The notes beneath the pieces are model-generated. The model had not been told where the DNA came from, did not search any database, and saw only the letters and a program-made list of their open reading frames with translations. From contig VNKQ01000005.1 in assembly GCA_016508695.1 (NCBI GenBank), positions 682,001 through 746,000 of the forward strand: 64,000 nt of DNA, read 5' to 3'. Within the stretch, counting starts at the first letter, position 1; each line of letters starts with the position of its first letter. This DNA is from Hyphodiscus hymeniophilus. Its lineage: Eukaryota; Ascomycota; Leotiomycetes; Helotiales; Hyphodiscaceae. Below are positions 20,085 through 33,503 of this stretch, piece after piece. The translations under genes and the position numbers were made by a program.

Positions 20085-23000
20085 ATGACACAGCAGACCG
20101 CGCTGGAGGCTCAAGATAATCAAATAATCTATGGTATGAATCCCCATCAACTTGAAGTGAATACTCGACCAACTAATGGTTCCCTATTCAGATAACCCTC
20201 CAGGTGATGATGAAAGACCACAAACTCCTACAACGAATGGCCATATAGTCGAAGACAATGGGGGAGATGGCGAGCCTCCTAGCAAGAGGCGTCGAGTCAG
20301 CGAAACCGCGTCGAATCCGAGGAAGAAACTCGAGTCACCGCCCTGGAAAAGAATCGAAGCTGAAGGCCCTTCTTCATTTACACAGGATGGGATGAGAAAA
20401 TCCGGTCGAACAAATCATATACCCCTCGAACTACAGCCGCCTTCAGACAAAAGGACCACACGAGGCGCTGTGCAAAAAACGACCTCAGCTAAGGTCAAGC
20501 ATGGGACAACAAATGGAAATGGACCTCAGTTACGCGGTGCCTCTTCAAAATCAGTGAATGGTGTCAAGAAAGCTGTCCCCTCGGGTTCACCTTCAAATCA
20601 TGTTACGTCCAAATCACCTTCCAAATCTCAGAGCTCTCCGAAACGCCTCCAGCGCAAATCTATGCCTGCAGAACAAGTCTCGACTCCAACACGACCTTAT
20701 AAGAAGCCTGCAGTTCCCAAAAGCCCACAGTCTGCGCCTGTCCACGCTCAACCTTCGAAGGCAAGACGCTCGGGTCGACCAAGTGAGATGGACCGTGATG
20801 GAGATACTGGTCGAGTACATACTGTGAAGATCGACGCGCCTCACGATGATAGCCCAAGAACGAAATTGGCTAGGATCAAGTTCCGAGTCAAGCCAGCGTC
20901 GCTGCCTTTTACGCACCCGGGATTAGTGATACAACGGCCGAAGCAATACCCGTCACTGAAAGATTATCTGGAGGCTGCGAGTAACATCCCCGTTGAGGAA
21001 GGTGGACTTCTTGGTTCAGATGATGTCCCTGAATACACATCAGAAGCAGTGGCAGAGGATGCTCAGGCAATATTACGCCTGGAGAAAGCAGCCAAACAGG
21101 GTGGGCCGTTAAGTTTTGGCGTCTGTTCTTTGTACCAACCGGAAGAACAGGTTGAGCCGCCGCCACAGTACTCCCACCTTGACCATATGAATAGGGCTGC
21201 TATCGAATTCAGAAAGCTTATGTTCATTGAGCAAAGGAAGCATCGGACTACCGCAAAGAGGCTTGCTGAGGCATGCAGGGATGAATGGTATAGGAAGCAG
21301 CCAAAGACTGCCGAGCAATTGGAGGCAGAGTTAGTAAAGGTTGCTGAGGGCCGCTATAAAAGTGTGGTGAAGACTTTGCAGGCAACGTGGGAGAACGTCA
21401 AATCTGAAGTAAATCGCCGGCGCTTGTTGGAGTGGGAGGCGCAAGAGCAGGCCCGGGTACGCAAGGCACTGAATGAGGCAGTTGATTTGTCAACGCAGAA
21501 GCTGGAGGCACGAAGAGTGCAGATAGATTCGGAAGCCCCTTCTGACGAGGATGACAGCGATATTTCGGATAATGATAAAGGATCTGGTTCCGAGTCCGAA
21601 GAACGGGAGAGTAATATGTCCTCTGATTCAGAAGCTGAAGAGGATCAACCGAAGGTGGACGCTGCTGAAGACGAGAGTCTTACCGTAGAGCAGCTACGCG
21701 AGAAATATTCGACCCTGCCAAGCCTTGCGAATGTCCCATCCAATAAAGATGCAGTGGAGGAAGATGGAGAGCGGGAACCGAGACCAGTTGGCCTCGAGGA
21801 TACTTTTGACGACAGTGATGAATCAGTGGACATGGATGATGACATGGGCTCAAGTGACGGAGAACGTGACAGTGATGAAGTGGATGAGGACGACGAGGAA
21901 GAAGAAGAAGAAGAAGAAGAAGAAGAAGACGGAGAAGGCGACGACGCAGAAGAGTCAACCCTCCTTGGCTTTCTTCCCAAAGCAGAGTTGAAGTCGATGG
22001 AGATTGACACGGCTCATGACGACCTAACCGGTCCTACTGAAGAAGATGTGGACATGGAGGATCATGATGAAGTTTCGCTCGTACCGGATAGAGTAGAAGG
22101 GGATCAGTCAGAAACTGGTAATTTGGAACCACTTGGAGCTCCTAGCGGCCGTATAGACACCATCTCGGAATCTTCCCCGCAGGTCCCAGAAGTCACCACG
22201 GCCAGTCCCGATCGCAGCAGTCAACCCACCCCGAGGACCACTGATACGAGGACTTCCGAAATTGATTCTGTATCCTCTGTGGATGCTCATCAGACCAGCC
22301 GTCAAGTCAGTCAAAGTATTACACCACAGCCGACCTCTAAGACAAGGACTGCCATTCCTTTCCTTTTGAGAGGAACTCTAAGAGAATATCAGCACGATGG
22401 CTTAGACTGGCTCGCAGGTCAATATGCGGCAAATACGAATGGCATCTTGGCAGATGAAATGGGACTTGGAAAGACAATTCAAACCATCGCTCTACTCGCC
22501 CATCTTGCTTGCGAACATCAAGTATGGGGTCCTCATCTTGTGATTGTACCCACAAGTGTCATGCTGAATTGGGAAATGGAATTCAAGAAATGGTGCCCTG
22601 GCTTCAAAATTTTGACCTATTACGGAACGCAAGAGGAACGAAAACGAAAACGATTAGGTTGGAAATCCGAGGACGCCTGGAATGTTTGCATTACGTCTTA
22701 TCAACTTGTCATTCAGGACCAGCAGGTATTCAAGCGCCGCAGATGGCACTACATGATTCTCGATGAAGCTCACAACATTAAGAACTTTCAATCGCAAAGA
22801 TGGCAGACCATGTTGACATTCAACACCCGCGCACGATTACTTCTTACTGGCACTCCTCTCCAAAACAACCTGACAGAGCTTTGGTCATTGCTTTACTTCT
22901 TAGCACCTCCTGATATGGCAGCTAGTGATGGCAAACCCGGCGGTTTCACCAACTTGAAAGATTTTCAAGACTGGTTCAAGAAGCCATCTGATCAGATCTT

Positions 23001-24996
23001 GGAGCATGGCCGCGATCAGATGGATGACGAGTCCAGAGCTATCATCGCTAAGCTGCATCAAGTTCTGCGACCCTACCTGTTGAGGAGACTCAAAGCGGAT
23101 GTTGAGAAACAAATGCCTGGTAAATATGAGCATGTTGAGTTCTGCCGCCTGTCGAAACGACAGCGTGAGTTGTACGACAGTTTCTTGAGTCGAGAGGATA
23201 CCAGAGGTACACTCGCTTCAGGGAATTACTTGTCAATCATCAATTGTTTGATGCAATTGAGGAAAGTCTGCAACCATCCAGATCTCTTCCTAGATCGACC
23301 TATCATGACTTCCTTTCCCATGGAGAAATCTGCGATCACAGACTTTGAGATCAAGGAATTGCTTCTTCGGCGACGTCTGCTTAGCGACCACCCAATGACG
23401 AAAGTAAGCCTCAACTTCTTGAATCTTGTTCCAGCAGACCACGAGGTTCTTTCGGATGCGGTCACGGCACGGAGCACTATGCTCAGCGCTCAGCGGAAGC
23501 TTATGGATCTACGTGAAGCTCAACGTAGTAGAGCTCAAAATGCCTTGACCAATCTGGATCCTTCCACGGCGAAGTCGAACCTTGTGTACTTGGAGAGTGC
23601 ATCTAGATGGGGTCGATTTGAAGAGCTGCAACACTGTGTTTATCTCAATGCTCTTCGAAGACAACAGAAACCCATCTACGGCACTCAGTTGGTGGAACTA
23701 CTTACTATCGGTATCAACGATCGTCCTCTGAAACCGCAACCAAAGCGCAGGGATCGTATGCTTACCTGGCTTCACAATCGGTCTCCCGCGCTCACTGCAA
23801 TGGTCCCAACGATCACCTCCCGATCACTTGAGCTTCAGTCTACGATACAGAAGTTTGCTTGTGTAACACCCCCGGTCATTGCAAGAGATATGACTTCTCT
23901 GGTCATGACGCCGAAAGGGGTCAATACGTTCCGTGGTGCAGTCCGCGATTCTAAGACTGACCCTTTCCATGAGGCGAGAATGAGATTGTCTATCCAGTTC
24001 CCTGACAAGCGTTTGCTGCAGTACGATTGTGGCAAATTGCAAACTCTGGCCAAGCTACTGCGCAAGCTGCAGGCGGGCGGCCATCGTGCACTCATCTTCA
24101 CGCAGATGACAAAGGTACTCGATATTCTTGAGCAGTTCCTCAATATACATGGTCACAAATACCTTCGTCTCGACGGGTCGACCAAAATCGAGCAACGCCA
24201 AATACTTACCGATCGATTCAATAACGATACGCGCATCTTGGCCTTCATTCTTTCTAGTCGATCAGGTGGGTTGGGTATCAATCTCACAGGAGCCGATACT
24301 GTGATATTCTACGACCTCGATTGGAATCCGGCGATGGACAAGCAATGCCAGGATCGATGCCATCGTATTGGTCAAACTCGCGACGTGCACATCTACCGTT
24401 TAGTCTCCGAACACACCATCGAAGCCAACATCCTGCGAAAAGCGAACCAAAAGCGCATGTTGGACGATGTGGTAATTCAGGAAGGAGAATTCACAACCGA
24501 CTACTTCAACAAAATGTCTGTTCGTGACGTTCTTGGAGAGGAATCGGAACTCCGCGACGGTGACGCCGCAGCCAATGCCGCTATGGATCGAGTCCTCGGC
24601 GGCCCTGACAGCACGAAAGATGTTTCGCGCGTGCTTGCACAAGCTGAAGATGTCGAAGATGTCGCGGCAGCAAAGGTAGCAGCCCACGAGATCGTTCAGA
24701 CTGACGCGGCGGACTTCGATGAAAACGCCATCACGATGTCTGCTACTCCCGCCGGCCCAGGCACTCCACGAGATGGCGAGCCAACTGCTGAAGGAACCCC
24801 TGCGTTGGATGACGCTCTAAAGGTGGATGAAGAGGAAGAAAATAATGCTTGGGGCGAAATGATCGAATCAACGGATGAATACATGCTGAAGTTTATGGCA
24901 GAGCAGCTCAAGGATACGCCAGTGGAGCTTCCGAAGGATAAGAACAGGAGCAAGCGAGGGAAGGACCATCGTATTCGCTCTCAAAGGATTAGATGA
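20085..24996 (+). CDS. SWR1: SWR1-complex ATPase, H2A.Z exchange remodeler
   Basis: Exon 1 (20085-20133) and exon 2 (20192-24996) join to 1617 residues; the intron has a GTATGA donor, a CTAATGG branch and a TTCAG acceptor. The basic N-terminus contains KRRRVS and PPWKRIEAEGP typical of fungal Swr1, followed by an HSA domain (about 340-425) that binds actin-related proteins. An acidic linker (about 525-660) includes a poly-Glu run encoded by GAA repeats. The split SNF2 ATPase has DEMGLGKT (about 770), DEAH (about 873) and, after a long insert, the helicase C lobe (FTQMTKVLDILEQFL, LRLDGST, and HRIGQTRDVHIYRL). Swr1 replaces H2A with H2A.Z in nucleosomes. The Met beginning MTQQTAL was chosen as start because it splices in frame; earlier in-frame Mets exist. 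Confidence 0.95.
21895..21929 (+). repeat. GAA microsatellite inside SWR1
   Basis: A nearly pure GAA/GAG repeat encoding a poly-Glu stretch in the acidic linker. It is in frame and likely length-variable between strains. Confidence 0.85.
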
Positions 24997-25942
24997 TGGT
25001 CTTGTATTATAGTCGTTTTTTTGATTCTGTTGGCGGTTTTGTTTTACTAGAGGGGCTGCATGTGAGTGGTTGGGGCGTTGACTGGAAAGGAAAGCATCAG
25101 TGGTGTTTGGGATGTATAAGACGCCGGGCATGGCTGGACGAAAAGGAGACGAAGTGTGAGAATAATGAAACGAGTCTTTGTATGTCTAGTCTCGTGTTCG
25201 TCTACTCTGTTGCCCTCATCTGAGATGGCATCAATATTTGGAGTATTGTAGCAAAGCATTCCCTGAAGACAGACGAGCCCATCCTCCGATATCCATACAG
25301 TAATCCATATGCGATTGCTGCATGAGTCCCTGAAGAGAGCTTTTTCGGCGCCCACCTTGAACTCGCCGAAGGATATTACGGCATCGTCATTCGGAGATAT
25401 GGGCGGGGATTGGCTGGCTAAACATGCTTACTGTACGTCAACGAGGCTACCACTACAAAATCACCCACCGCAATAAACGATCCGTCGGGGAGGTCACAAA
25501 ATGTTAGTAACACCTACTACCTCTTTCTTCTTTCACACTCCGTTACAGAATCCTTTCCTTTCTATCTATCTACTATCCTTCGTTGCCGGGGGCCAGTTCC
25601 TATATTCGCAACTCAGAACACAACAAAGCATTTGTTTGATAGCCCCGGAGATAACTCCGCCCAGCCTTTTCCCGTTCCCGAGCTTCCCGGGAGGAAGGCT
25701 ATCGAGAAACGGACGCCATTGAGAGTTTGGAATACGAAAAAAGGGCATTTGGCTTGGAATTCTGCGCAGTGCTCAATATTCGAAGCTTCATAAACTGTAT
25801 AAATCTCTGTCGGCGCTGCGTGGGGTGCGCGATTGTGAGCTGACTGTGTCGCGCGCTCGCTTCAATCCAAACTGGGGAGCATTGGTCGCGATCGAGATTC
25901 ACGAATTTGCACTTGGGAATTGTTGGAGATTAAGTCCCCAAG
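24997..25942. other. Intergenic, SWR1 3' end and promoter of next gene
   Basis: 946 bases without a supported gene or repeat. Short ORFs here shadow each other. Confidence 0.45.
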
Positions 25943-27065
25943 ATGAATATCTCTTATCCCCCGATCTACATCAATGACATCCCCCCCGGGCTCGAGCGTA
26001 TGGGTAGTGAAGTTATCAAGGCAACCGCTTTCCTGCTCATCCCAACCGAGTTGCTATACTTCTCGATATACTTCCACACGAAGGGTCGATATAAGCTATA
26101 CGAAACACTGACGTTTCTCTCGCTGGGCGCATTCTGGTTGTCGCCGGTGCTGGCTCCAATATTATCTTCCCCCGCACGATGCCTGCAGAATTTCGCAAGT
26201 ATGCAGTCCTCGCATTTTCAAAGCTCTGAAGCAATGCTGACAGCAGACAGTTGCTATTGGAACCATGAAAGTGCTGGACATATGGGCAAGGCGGCACAAT
26301 CTCCCAACATACACAGCTGGGAAGAAGCCCGCAGACTGGCTTTTCGCCTTCGTGGTTATGACTGAGCTGCGATACGAGTCATTTACCCCAAATCATGTTC
26401 GCGTACCCAGAGAACAGGAGAATTTCAACGAACGAGTTCAACTTGCGGTGCATGTAGGCATTTTTGCTGTCCTGCAGTCGCTGCCCCAGGTCTTCCCGAT
26501 TGTGTTGGCTTTCGAGGTGCAGCTGGCAATTTATATCATATGGACTAGCATACAATTGCTTGTGCGGTACAAGACAAGCCCAGCTTTATTCGGCCCCCTT
26601 TATCTGGCCGATTCGTTGACCGGCTTTTGGTGATTGACCTTGCCTGTTGATGTCTTTCGTACGACTAACATGGGTAGGTCGGAAACTTGGCACAATGCTT
26701 TTGCATCTCCTTGCACATCCTTAGGGTATGCCCCTTTGCGATACGGCCTCCCGAAATTAGGCATCCCGGTTGTGATTGCACGTTCATTGGGTGTCCTGGG
26801 AGCTTTTACCCTAATGGCTGTCTTTCACATGTATGCCCTCGCACCAATATTGACCAGATCCGCCATTATTCGCATCGGGATGTTCTTCTTCTTTAACGGT
26901 ATTGCTACTGTATCAGAAGCAGCTATATGGGGCCGTAAGAGACACTGGCTTAAGGCGATTTTGGCTTGGATTTTTGAGACGGGTATCTCAACGTGGGCGG
27001 CCGCTGGGATGAACATCCCCCATGGGTTGTCGAGGATACCGTGGAGGGAGATTTGTAATTCGTGA
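25943..27065 (+). CDS. Wax-synthase-domain membrane acyltransferase-like protein
   Basis: Three exons (25943-26198, 26251-26629, 26678-27065) join to 340 residues; the second intron has a clear GACTAACATG branch. Several hydrophobic segments alternate with short loops, and the region around WHNAFASPCTSLGYAPLRYG corresponds to the wax synthase domain of fungal MBOAT-like acetyl/acyltransferases. The preceding LYLADSLTGFW also fits the family. Such enzymes acylate alcohol groups, often of terpenoids or toxins in biosynthetic clusters, but no synthase, P450 or transporter genes lie nearby, so the substrate is open. The invariant-looking His in WHN is present. The protein is somewhat shorter than many relatives (about 350-420). 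Confidence 0.82.
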
Positions 27066-27135
27066 GAGTATAACGAACGACGTTTAACGACTGGAGGGGT
27101 CTTTCTCTGTTAGGTATAATTAGCAGGATGATCCC

Positions 27136-27702
27136 CTAGAATGATGCCAATATCACATACCATCCAGATAGTATTGCAAATACCGGAGAAGACATACGCA
27201 ACCCAATCTGACCAGCAAATACAGTCAGCATATCTTCTACCACAGTGTCGGGTTGAGATCGTAACACCAGGGTCTTGGTAGTCCATCCCAGACTAAGTAG
27301 TGATAGCATTCTGGGCAGGATGGTCACTCGCCCATATACTTGCAGGTTTACGAATGTTGAATCAGGAAGACGGACCTCTTTTGCAAAGCATCTGTCACAT
27401 CGTCCTCTTGCGTATCCTAAGGAATTGTTTGTGGAGCAGAACTTGTGACAGCCGCCGCAGTACTTGAGCCCCCGAGGCTTCCATATGTCCAGATGGGTGA
27501 AGAGAAAGCAGATAGTGGATAGATTCGTAGTTGGAACTGGGCATTCATATGTGAAGGCGTCGAGTGCGAGCGGTTTATGTAGGCTGGAATGGATTGCGTA
27601 GAGTTGTTTGCTGGTCAGGCCAAGGCACATGGAATGGACGGGGTCGATGTAGCTGAATATTTGCTTGTGTAGCTCGTAAGGAAGACTAGAAAGATTTGCC
27701 AT
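27136..27702 (-). CDS. F-box-like protein with Cys motif
   Basis: A single-exon gene of about 188 residues from Met at 27702 (the frame is open to 27765). The N-terminus MANLSSLPYELHKQIFSYID reads as an F-box, which would link it to Skp1 and SCF ubiquitin ligases. A later CGGCHKFCS...GRCDRCF pattern has two CxxC-like pairs that could bind zinc, as in many fungal F-box proteins of this size. Target unknown. It is on the opposite strand to Trs130 and to the wax-synthase-like gene. Confidence 0.7.
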   Translation of the reverse strand: MANLSSLPYELHKQIFSYIDPVHSMCLGLTSKQLYAIHSSLHKPLALDAFTYECPVPTTNLSTICFLFTHLDIWKPRGLKYCGGCHKFCSTNNSLGYARGRCDRCFAKEVRLPDSTFVNLQVYGRVTILPRMLSLLSLGWTTKTLVLRSQPDTVVEDMLTVFAGQIGLRMSSPVFAILSGWYVILASF

Positions 27703-28196
27703 GCTGGATAGACTCAAGTGTCCTTTCGGGGTACAGTAGAATCTCGTTATAGAGTCTCTGGACAATCTCGAACTAACTCAGTGAGAGAGCGATAGTGAGG
27801 GGGTTACGAGAATTGTGTGCTTAATCCAGATCCACAAGGATCAAATGAGTTTGAGCCATTGAGAAAGGGATAGCGAACACTGGTGAGAGGCTGGGAATCC
27901 TTATCGCGATATTTCTGGTTGATTTGAGAGCGTGATGAAGGAAACTTGAAACCGGAAAATGCATCTTTGAAGCTGTCATACATACATCAACACGGCTGAG
28001 CCGAGCCTTGTCTTACTGTGCTATGCGATGTTGAAAGCGGTGTACTTCGGCAGAGTTCCAATCGTTCATCTTGACCTGAAGCTTCTAACTTTTGAGGTGC
28101 GGTGCTTTCTACATAGACGAATCTACTGTTCATTAGAAAGCGTAATGTTTGAATGATTCTTTTTGGGGATTTATCGTCAACAAGTTCATGCAAACA
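27703..28196. other. Divergent intergenic region, F-box and Trs130
   Basis: 494 bases between divergent starts. No distinctive promoter element recognised. Confidence 0.4.
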
Positions 28197-31100
28197 ATGG
28201 AGCAGCCATCCTCAAGCTCCAAAGTTACAGGTCAGTTGGCCCCCCTTCTAAGCTTTTTCTTTTCTAAGTCCCCCATAGTTGAGTACTTTGATCCTTATGG
28301 AGTATATCAGCTTTTATCTCCTGGTCTTTTGCCACGGCTGCCTCTGCGAAACCTCCATTGGGAGTCCCACGCCGGACCCCTTCGTTCAATCTCCTCCCTC
28401 CATGTTGACTTAGTCCCTTCTGCGGATCAGGCAGTGCTTCTCGCATCCACAGACTCGGCGTCCGCGAGCAATACAAGCCTGGCGAGAGTCAAGAGTGAAG
28501 ACTCTGGAGCAAGTAGTGACGATGGATTTCGGACACAGGCATTGGGACAGGCGGCGGTAGAAAGGCCAGATTCTCATTCAGGGCCTGCGAAACCACCTGT
28601 CAAGGAGCGCAGGCATCAAATCCCTGGTCTGCGTCAGACACCATATTTGAAAGTCTTTTTCCTACGATGCGATGATACCGAAACATACAAGGCCCAAGCA
28701 CGAAGCCAGGTTAGAGAGTGGATCAAAGCGCACACGTCACCAGTACCAAGCTCTAAGAAAGGCAATGCACAGGAGAACCATGATGCCTTTGAATGGCTGA
28801 TAGTCCATATTGTTGTTCCGAATACCGCTGCTGCAACGCAGCCGCGCACGAGTGGGAAGAGCGCAGAGGGAAGTTCTGGATCGAGCTCTGAGAAGTCTGC
28901 TGCGGCACGTTGGCGAGGAGGAATTTCTACTATTTTGGACAAATTACGTGCGGACTTCAATGGCTCTTCGAAATCGGGCGTAGATCGGATCGCACAAATT
29001 CGAATTGGTGTCAACGATGTTCCTTACGAAATGCTCCCCCGTGTTGTTCCGGCTATACCAGGCTCCTACCAAGAAAACGCACAGGATAACGAAGTTGCTT
29101 GGATGGATCTGATCTCAAAGCTCAAGTCACTCATTCTGGCTTCATTTGATATGCGTGTTAGCCAATATGAAGAAGACATTCGAGAAAAGGATGCTCAAAG
29201 GTCCTTGCCGGGATGGAACTTCTGTACATTCTTCATGCTGAAGGAAGGCCTAGCAAGGGGTTTCGAAAGTGTAGGCCTGGTCGAAGATGCACTTGTAGGC
29301 TACGATGAACTCGCTGTGGGTCTCGATGCCATCATAAGGGAACAATCATCTGACAGGGGCAGTGCTGCTCATGGAGGTTCATTTCTGCCATTTACCGAGG
29401 ACCTCAGACTTGAGGTTGAAAAGTCGAAAGCTGCCATTCTTAGAGGGGACGGCGCCGAAGCAGATACAGAGGAACCAATCGACTTCCAATCGGGTAATTC
29501 TGCTGCCAGCGATGATGACGAAATTCCGCTGGATGCGTTGAAAAAAAGATATCGAGAACTCATACTATCGAATGATATCTCGATATTTGATTTCCGATGC
29601 TATATCTTTGCTCGCCAGTTATCTCTGTTCTTACGGCTCGCGAACGCGTGGTCTTCTCAAGAGGAGCTTCTAGCAAAGCTTAAAGAACAACGAGAATCGA
29701 GTTTCCAAGGTGTAGCTGCAAGACTGCCAACTTCCCAGCCCTCGGATGAGGTAGAGAATCTCGCAATTCTAGGGGAAGTCTGTAAAAGATCTATGGATTT
29801 TGTGGCATCCATTGCTCGCATCATGCGTGATGACATCCATGCCTCTCAACTACCACCTCCGCAAAAGTCGGAAGAGGACACCAATGGCCATGATCAAAGA
29901 TCTGAGGATCCCATCATGGCACTAGCTGTTGACAATATGGTATCATCTTTTACGTTTTCCATTGCACAACAGATTCTTGCGCAGACATCGACAAAATCGC
30001 TACCTATTCCTCCATCAACTCTAGCACCTCCGAGCGGTAAGATGGGTTCTGATGGCCAAGAACCAAAGGCCGCAATACCAGAACCTAAGACAATGATGCA
30101 CCCCGCTAGGAGCAGCTCCCTTGCCATACGCTCGCCTCATCGGGAACCTCCAAGTCCTGAAATATTCTCTGGGAGTAGAAGATCCAGCTTGCCAGATGGC
30201 GCCACTACTTCTACTTTCTTGAAATCCGGCTTGGAACAACTGGCGGCCCATAGAGCAGAATTGTATCTTCTTTCTCGAAATGTCCTCGAACAGGTCGGCA
30301 GGAAGCACGGATGGAGTGTCGGTTGGGGCGAAATCTCCCACCTACAAAAATCTACAGCTTCCGATATGCAAAATGTCGATCTTGATGAACCCAGTTCCAC
30401 GGAAAAGGTCGAAGCAGCTGAGAGCCCGAGCATTGTGGCCTCATCACACGGTATAAGTAACAAACTTCTCCGGACAGCTGTCGACAATATGGATGACTTC
30501 TATCGATTGTACGAGACATTGACGGACAAAGCACTGCGACACTTTACTGTCGCAAACCATATCCAATCTGTGCAGTCGAATATGACTGACCTTGCTGTCC
30601 TCAAGTATCACCTCAAGGATCATGCTGCTGCGGCATCTTATTTCTACCGCATGACACCGTTCTACGGCGAAAGTGGCTGGTCGGAAATTGAGCTCTCGAT
30701 GCTAGTGTTATATGCAGAATGTCTTAAGCGACTGCAAAGAAAAGAAGACTACGTTCGGGTGGTATTGAAACTACTCGCCAAGACTGCAGCGGTTGAAAAG
30801 CAGAGATTACGGGACAAGTCTGCCTTTAAATTTCGCCGCACCGAAAGCTTCCTTGACGATGTGATTATACCCGGCGAACAGTACTTGGAAGAGCTACTGC
30901 AAATAACGAAAACCTTACAACACGAAATACAAGTGCCTTTGCAGAGCTTTTTTGGTCACGTCGAAATAGACGGAACGCCAAGATATCATCCAGAAAAAGA
31001 CAGCTATTCTTTGCAGTTTCGACTTCGGTATTTGCTCCAAGAAGAGATGACCATCGAAAAGGCAAGGATAAAGATTGGTCCAGTCGGAGATGAGTCGAGC

Positions 31101-32995
31101 AAAGATCTGTGGCTGGAAACGGACGGACCTGTGCTGCTAAAGACGGGAGTTGTTACCTTTATTGTCCACAGTAATGTCAGTAGATATACGCCATATTTTT
31201 CTATTATCCCTCACTAAAGTCTTCACAGGTCATTATTCCGGACACATATGTGGTCAATTGTGTGACTCTTCATGCCAGCAACATTACTATGCAATATCTT
31301 CATGATGGTACAGGACCCGCATTTAGCAGAGACAGTACCTTTTTCAAATGTCCTAAACTCCACATCTACCATCGCGCAGAAGCTTTCGACATAAAGCTTT
31401 CTGCGTCGAAATACATGCATCTGAATCGAAATCGTTCATTGGAAATCGATCTTTCTTCCGGCTGGAACGATGTGATCACCGGCGAGCTTCACGTCCGAGC
31501 AGCAACTGCAGGACTGAGGCTTCAAACCAGTGAAGCTACCGTGGTGACTGGGAAGATTGAGTTGTCCAGGAAATCTGAGGCTGGAATTGTACGCTTCGGT
31601 ACGATGGAGTCTGGTTCGACGGCCAGGCTTCGTATGCCATTCAATCTTGAGCATGAAGTGAATGACGTCTCGATCAAATTAGAGATATATTACACGACAG
31701 ACAAGGGAGATTTCTCCTTCTCAACAACTCCAAGCATATCTATTATGCTACCCCTAGGAGTCAATGTTCAGGACGTTTTCAAACACAAAGCTCTCTTCTC
31801 GAAATTCACGATATCATCTGCTACTAGCAGCCCACTGCGTCTCCTCAGCTCGCAATTAGAGAAATCGGATGTATTTGAGGCTCAATGCGGGGTCTCATTT
31901 GCTCGGCCAGTTGTGGTATTTCCCCGTCAGCCTGCATCTATGCTGTATAAAATCACGAGACCTTCGCCGCGGACTGGCTCTATCCAAAAAGGTGCAAAAA
32001 CATCTTTATCTTTGGTCCTGCACTATATCTGCCTCGAGGAAGAAGCCGACAATGCAGTCTCCAAAGCTCTTCAACAAACTCTCAAGGGCACATCATTAAA
32101 TCAGTATAGTCGACTGATCATATCCACTGTACTCACCGAGCTCCGTTCTCTCATGTCATCGTATGATCTCGAGAAGACTGCCATTTTGAGCGAAGTCTCG
32201 ACGTCGGTTCTTTCATCAGTAAAATGGGTCGACCACTTCTCAGGTCTCGGTCGGGCAGAGGACAAAGAGATTGCAACTCTTATCAGTGAGAAACTACGCT
32301 CATGGGTCCAGGGAACGCCGAGTATCCCGCTCTTACCACTCACTACCGACGAAGCAACGATATCTATCAGTCGTTCCATCATTATTCCCGTCGCTGTCCC
32401 ATCCATAACAGTCTTACACACTGCGGACCTCATACTTTCCAACACCTCTTCAGTTCCATCAAACTCAGCGGTTGTAGCCTCTAACCAACCCATACCAGCC
32501 TCTTTAAACCTCAAATGGTCCAGAATATGGGACACTGAGCCACGTTTCGGCAGTGATGTAGCCGAATCACACGATCTAGATTTCGTCTACGAAGTTTCGG
32601 GCTCGACAGATATTTGGCTCATTGGAGGGAAGCGGAAAGGGCATTTCAAAGTGCCGCGGGATAAGGAGTACAGCAAAATAAATCTCGTGTTCCCAGTGTT
32701 ATTGATTCCGTTACGAGAAGGGTTTTTGCCTTATCCGAACGTCGAGATCAAAGCAGCGCCTCCTACAAAGCTTCTTCGATCCGGTCCTGGAAGCCCCGGC
32801 GATGGACCGACTGGACCGACGTCATCGGTTGTGACTTGCGAAACGGATTTCAAAAATTCTGGAGAAAGTATAAGGGTCATAAGTGATGCCAGGAGAACGA
32901 CGGTTTCTTTAGATGCTAGTGGACCACAAGGAGGAGCTTGGCTGCTTGAGACTGAGAGGAGGACTGCCGGAACAGGAGGAATGGTTCTTGGCTGA
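28197..32995 (+). CDS. TRS130: TRAPPII subunit Trs130 (TRAPPC10)
   Basis: Exons 28197-28230, 28279-31175 and 31229-32995 join to 1565 residues with all phases consistent. The N-terminal VEYFDPYGVY and the ISSLHVDLVPS, TPYLKVFFLRC, QVREWIKAH segments match Trs130/TRAPPC10, and the middle has alpha-solenoid-like helices (for example LKYHLKDHAAAASYFYRM). The C-terminal third is beta-rich with a Pro/Gly-rich tail. In TRAPPII this subunit helps activate Rab GTPases Ypt31/32 (Rab11) at the late Golgi. The frame continues upstream of 28197 to another Met at 28149, but the shorter start MEQPSSS is preferred. Confidence 0.9.
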
Positions 32996-33503
32996 CTGAT
33001 GGGTGGCATAGTCAAGAAGACCATCGAAACCTTCCATCCTTTGGAAATCTTTAAAGCTTGAATGCCAATTCAAACCAGTGGTTCGGCGTCTCCATTATTC
33101 CATTACTTTTGTCTGCCTATTAAGTGAGGCAAGCCATAAGAGCATGAAAGGCTAAAGTTATTCACAAAAAGATCATAGAGGCTAGGTGAACTGTGAAGCA
33201 AGGAGGTTTCCCAAGCATCACCCACGACTGTAGAGCTCAGCGTCTGCCAACTGAGTAGATTATGATTCCTGGTGTCCAGAAGTAAGAAACGACGTAGGTG
33301 CCATGAGAATTGCACGCCCTAGTCACCCAACCCCACGGAGAATATTCGTCATATCTACTGTCGACAACAAAAGAAACGCTTGCTATGCAATGTAACGCTA
33401 TCGTACAAAGCGTTCATGCCAATCATGCCTTCCACCACAAACTCCGGATGCAAATACAAATACACACAACCCCATGGTATCATCACATCAATAAAAAGTC
33501 TCG
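32996..33503. other. Convergent intergenic region
   Basis: 508 bases between two converging gene ends. No structure recognised. Confidence 0.4.

Noticed and set aside
21645..22010. Antisense poly-Ser ORF within SWR1
   Set aside because: It is the reverse reading of the GAA/acidic repeat of SWR1, so it is a shadow of a real gene.
6752..27065. Biosynthetic cluster containing the dioxygenase and wax-synthase-like genes
   Set aside because: The two are almost 18 kb apart with housekeeping genes between them and no synthase, P450, transporter or cluster regulator.
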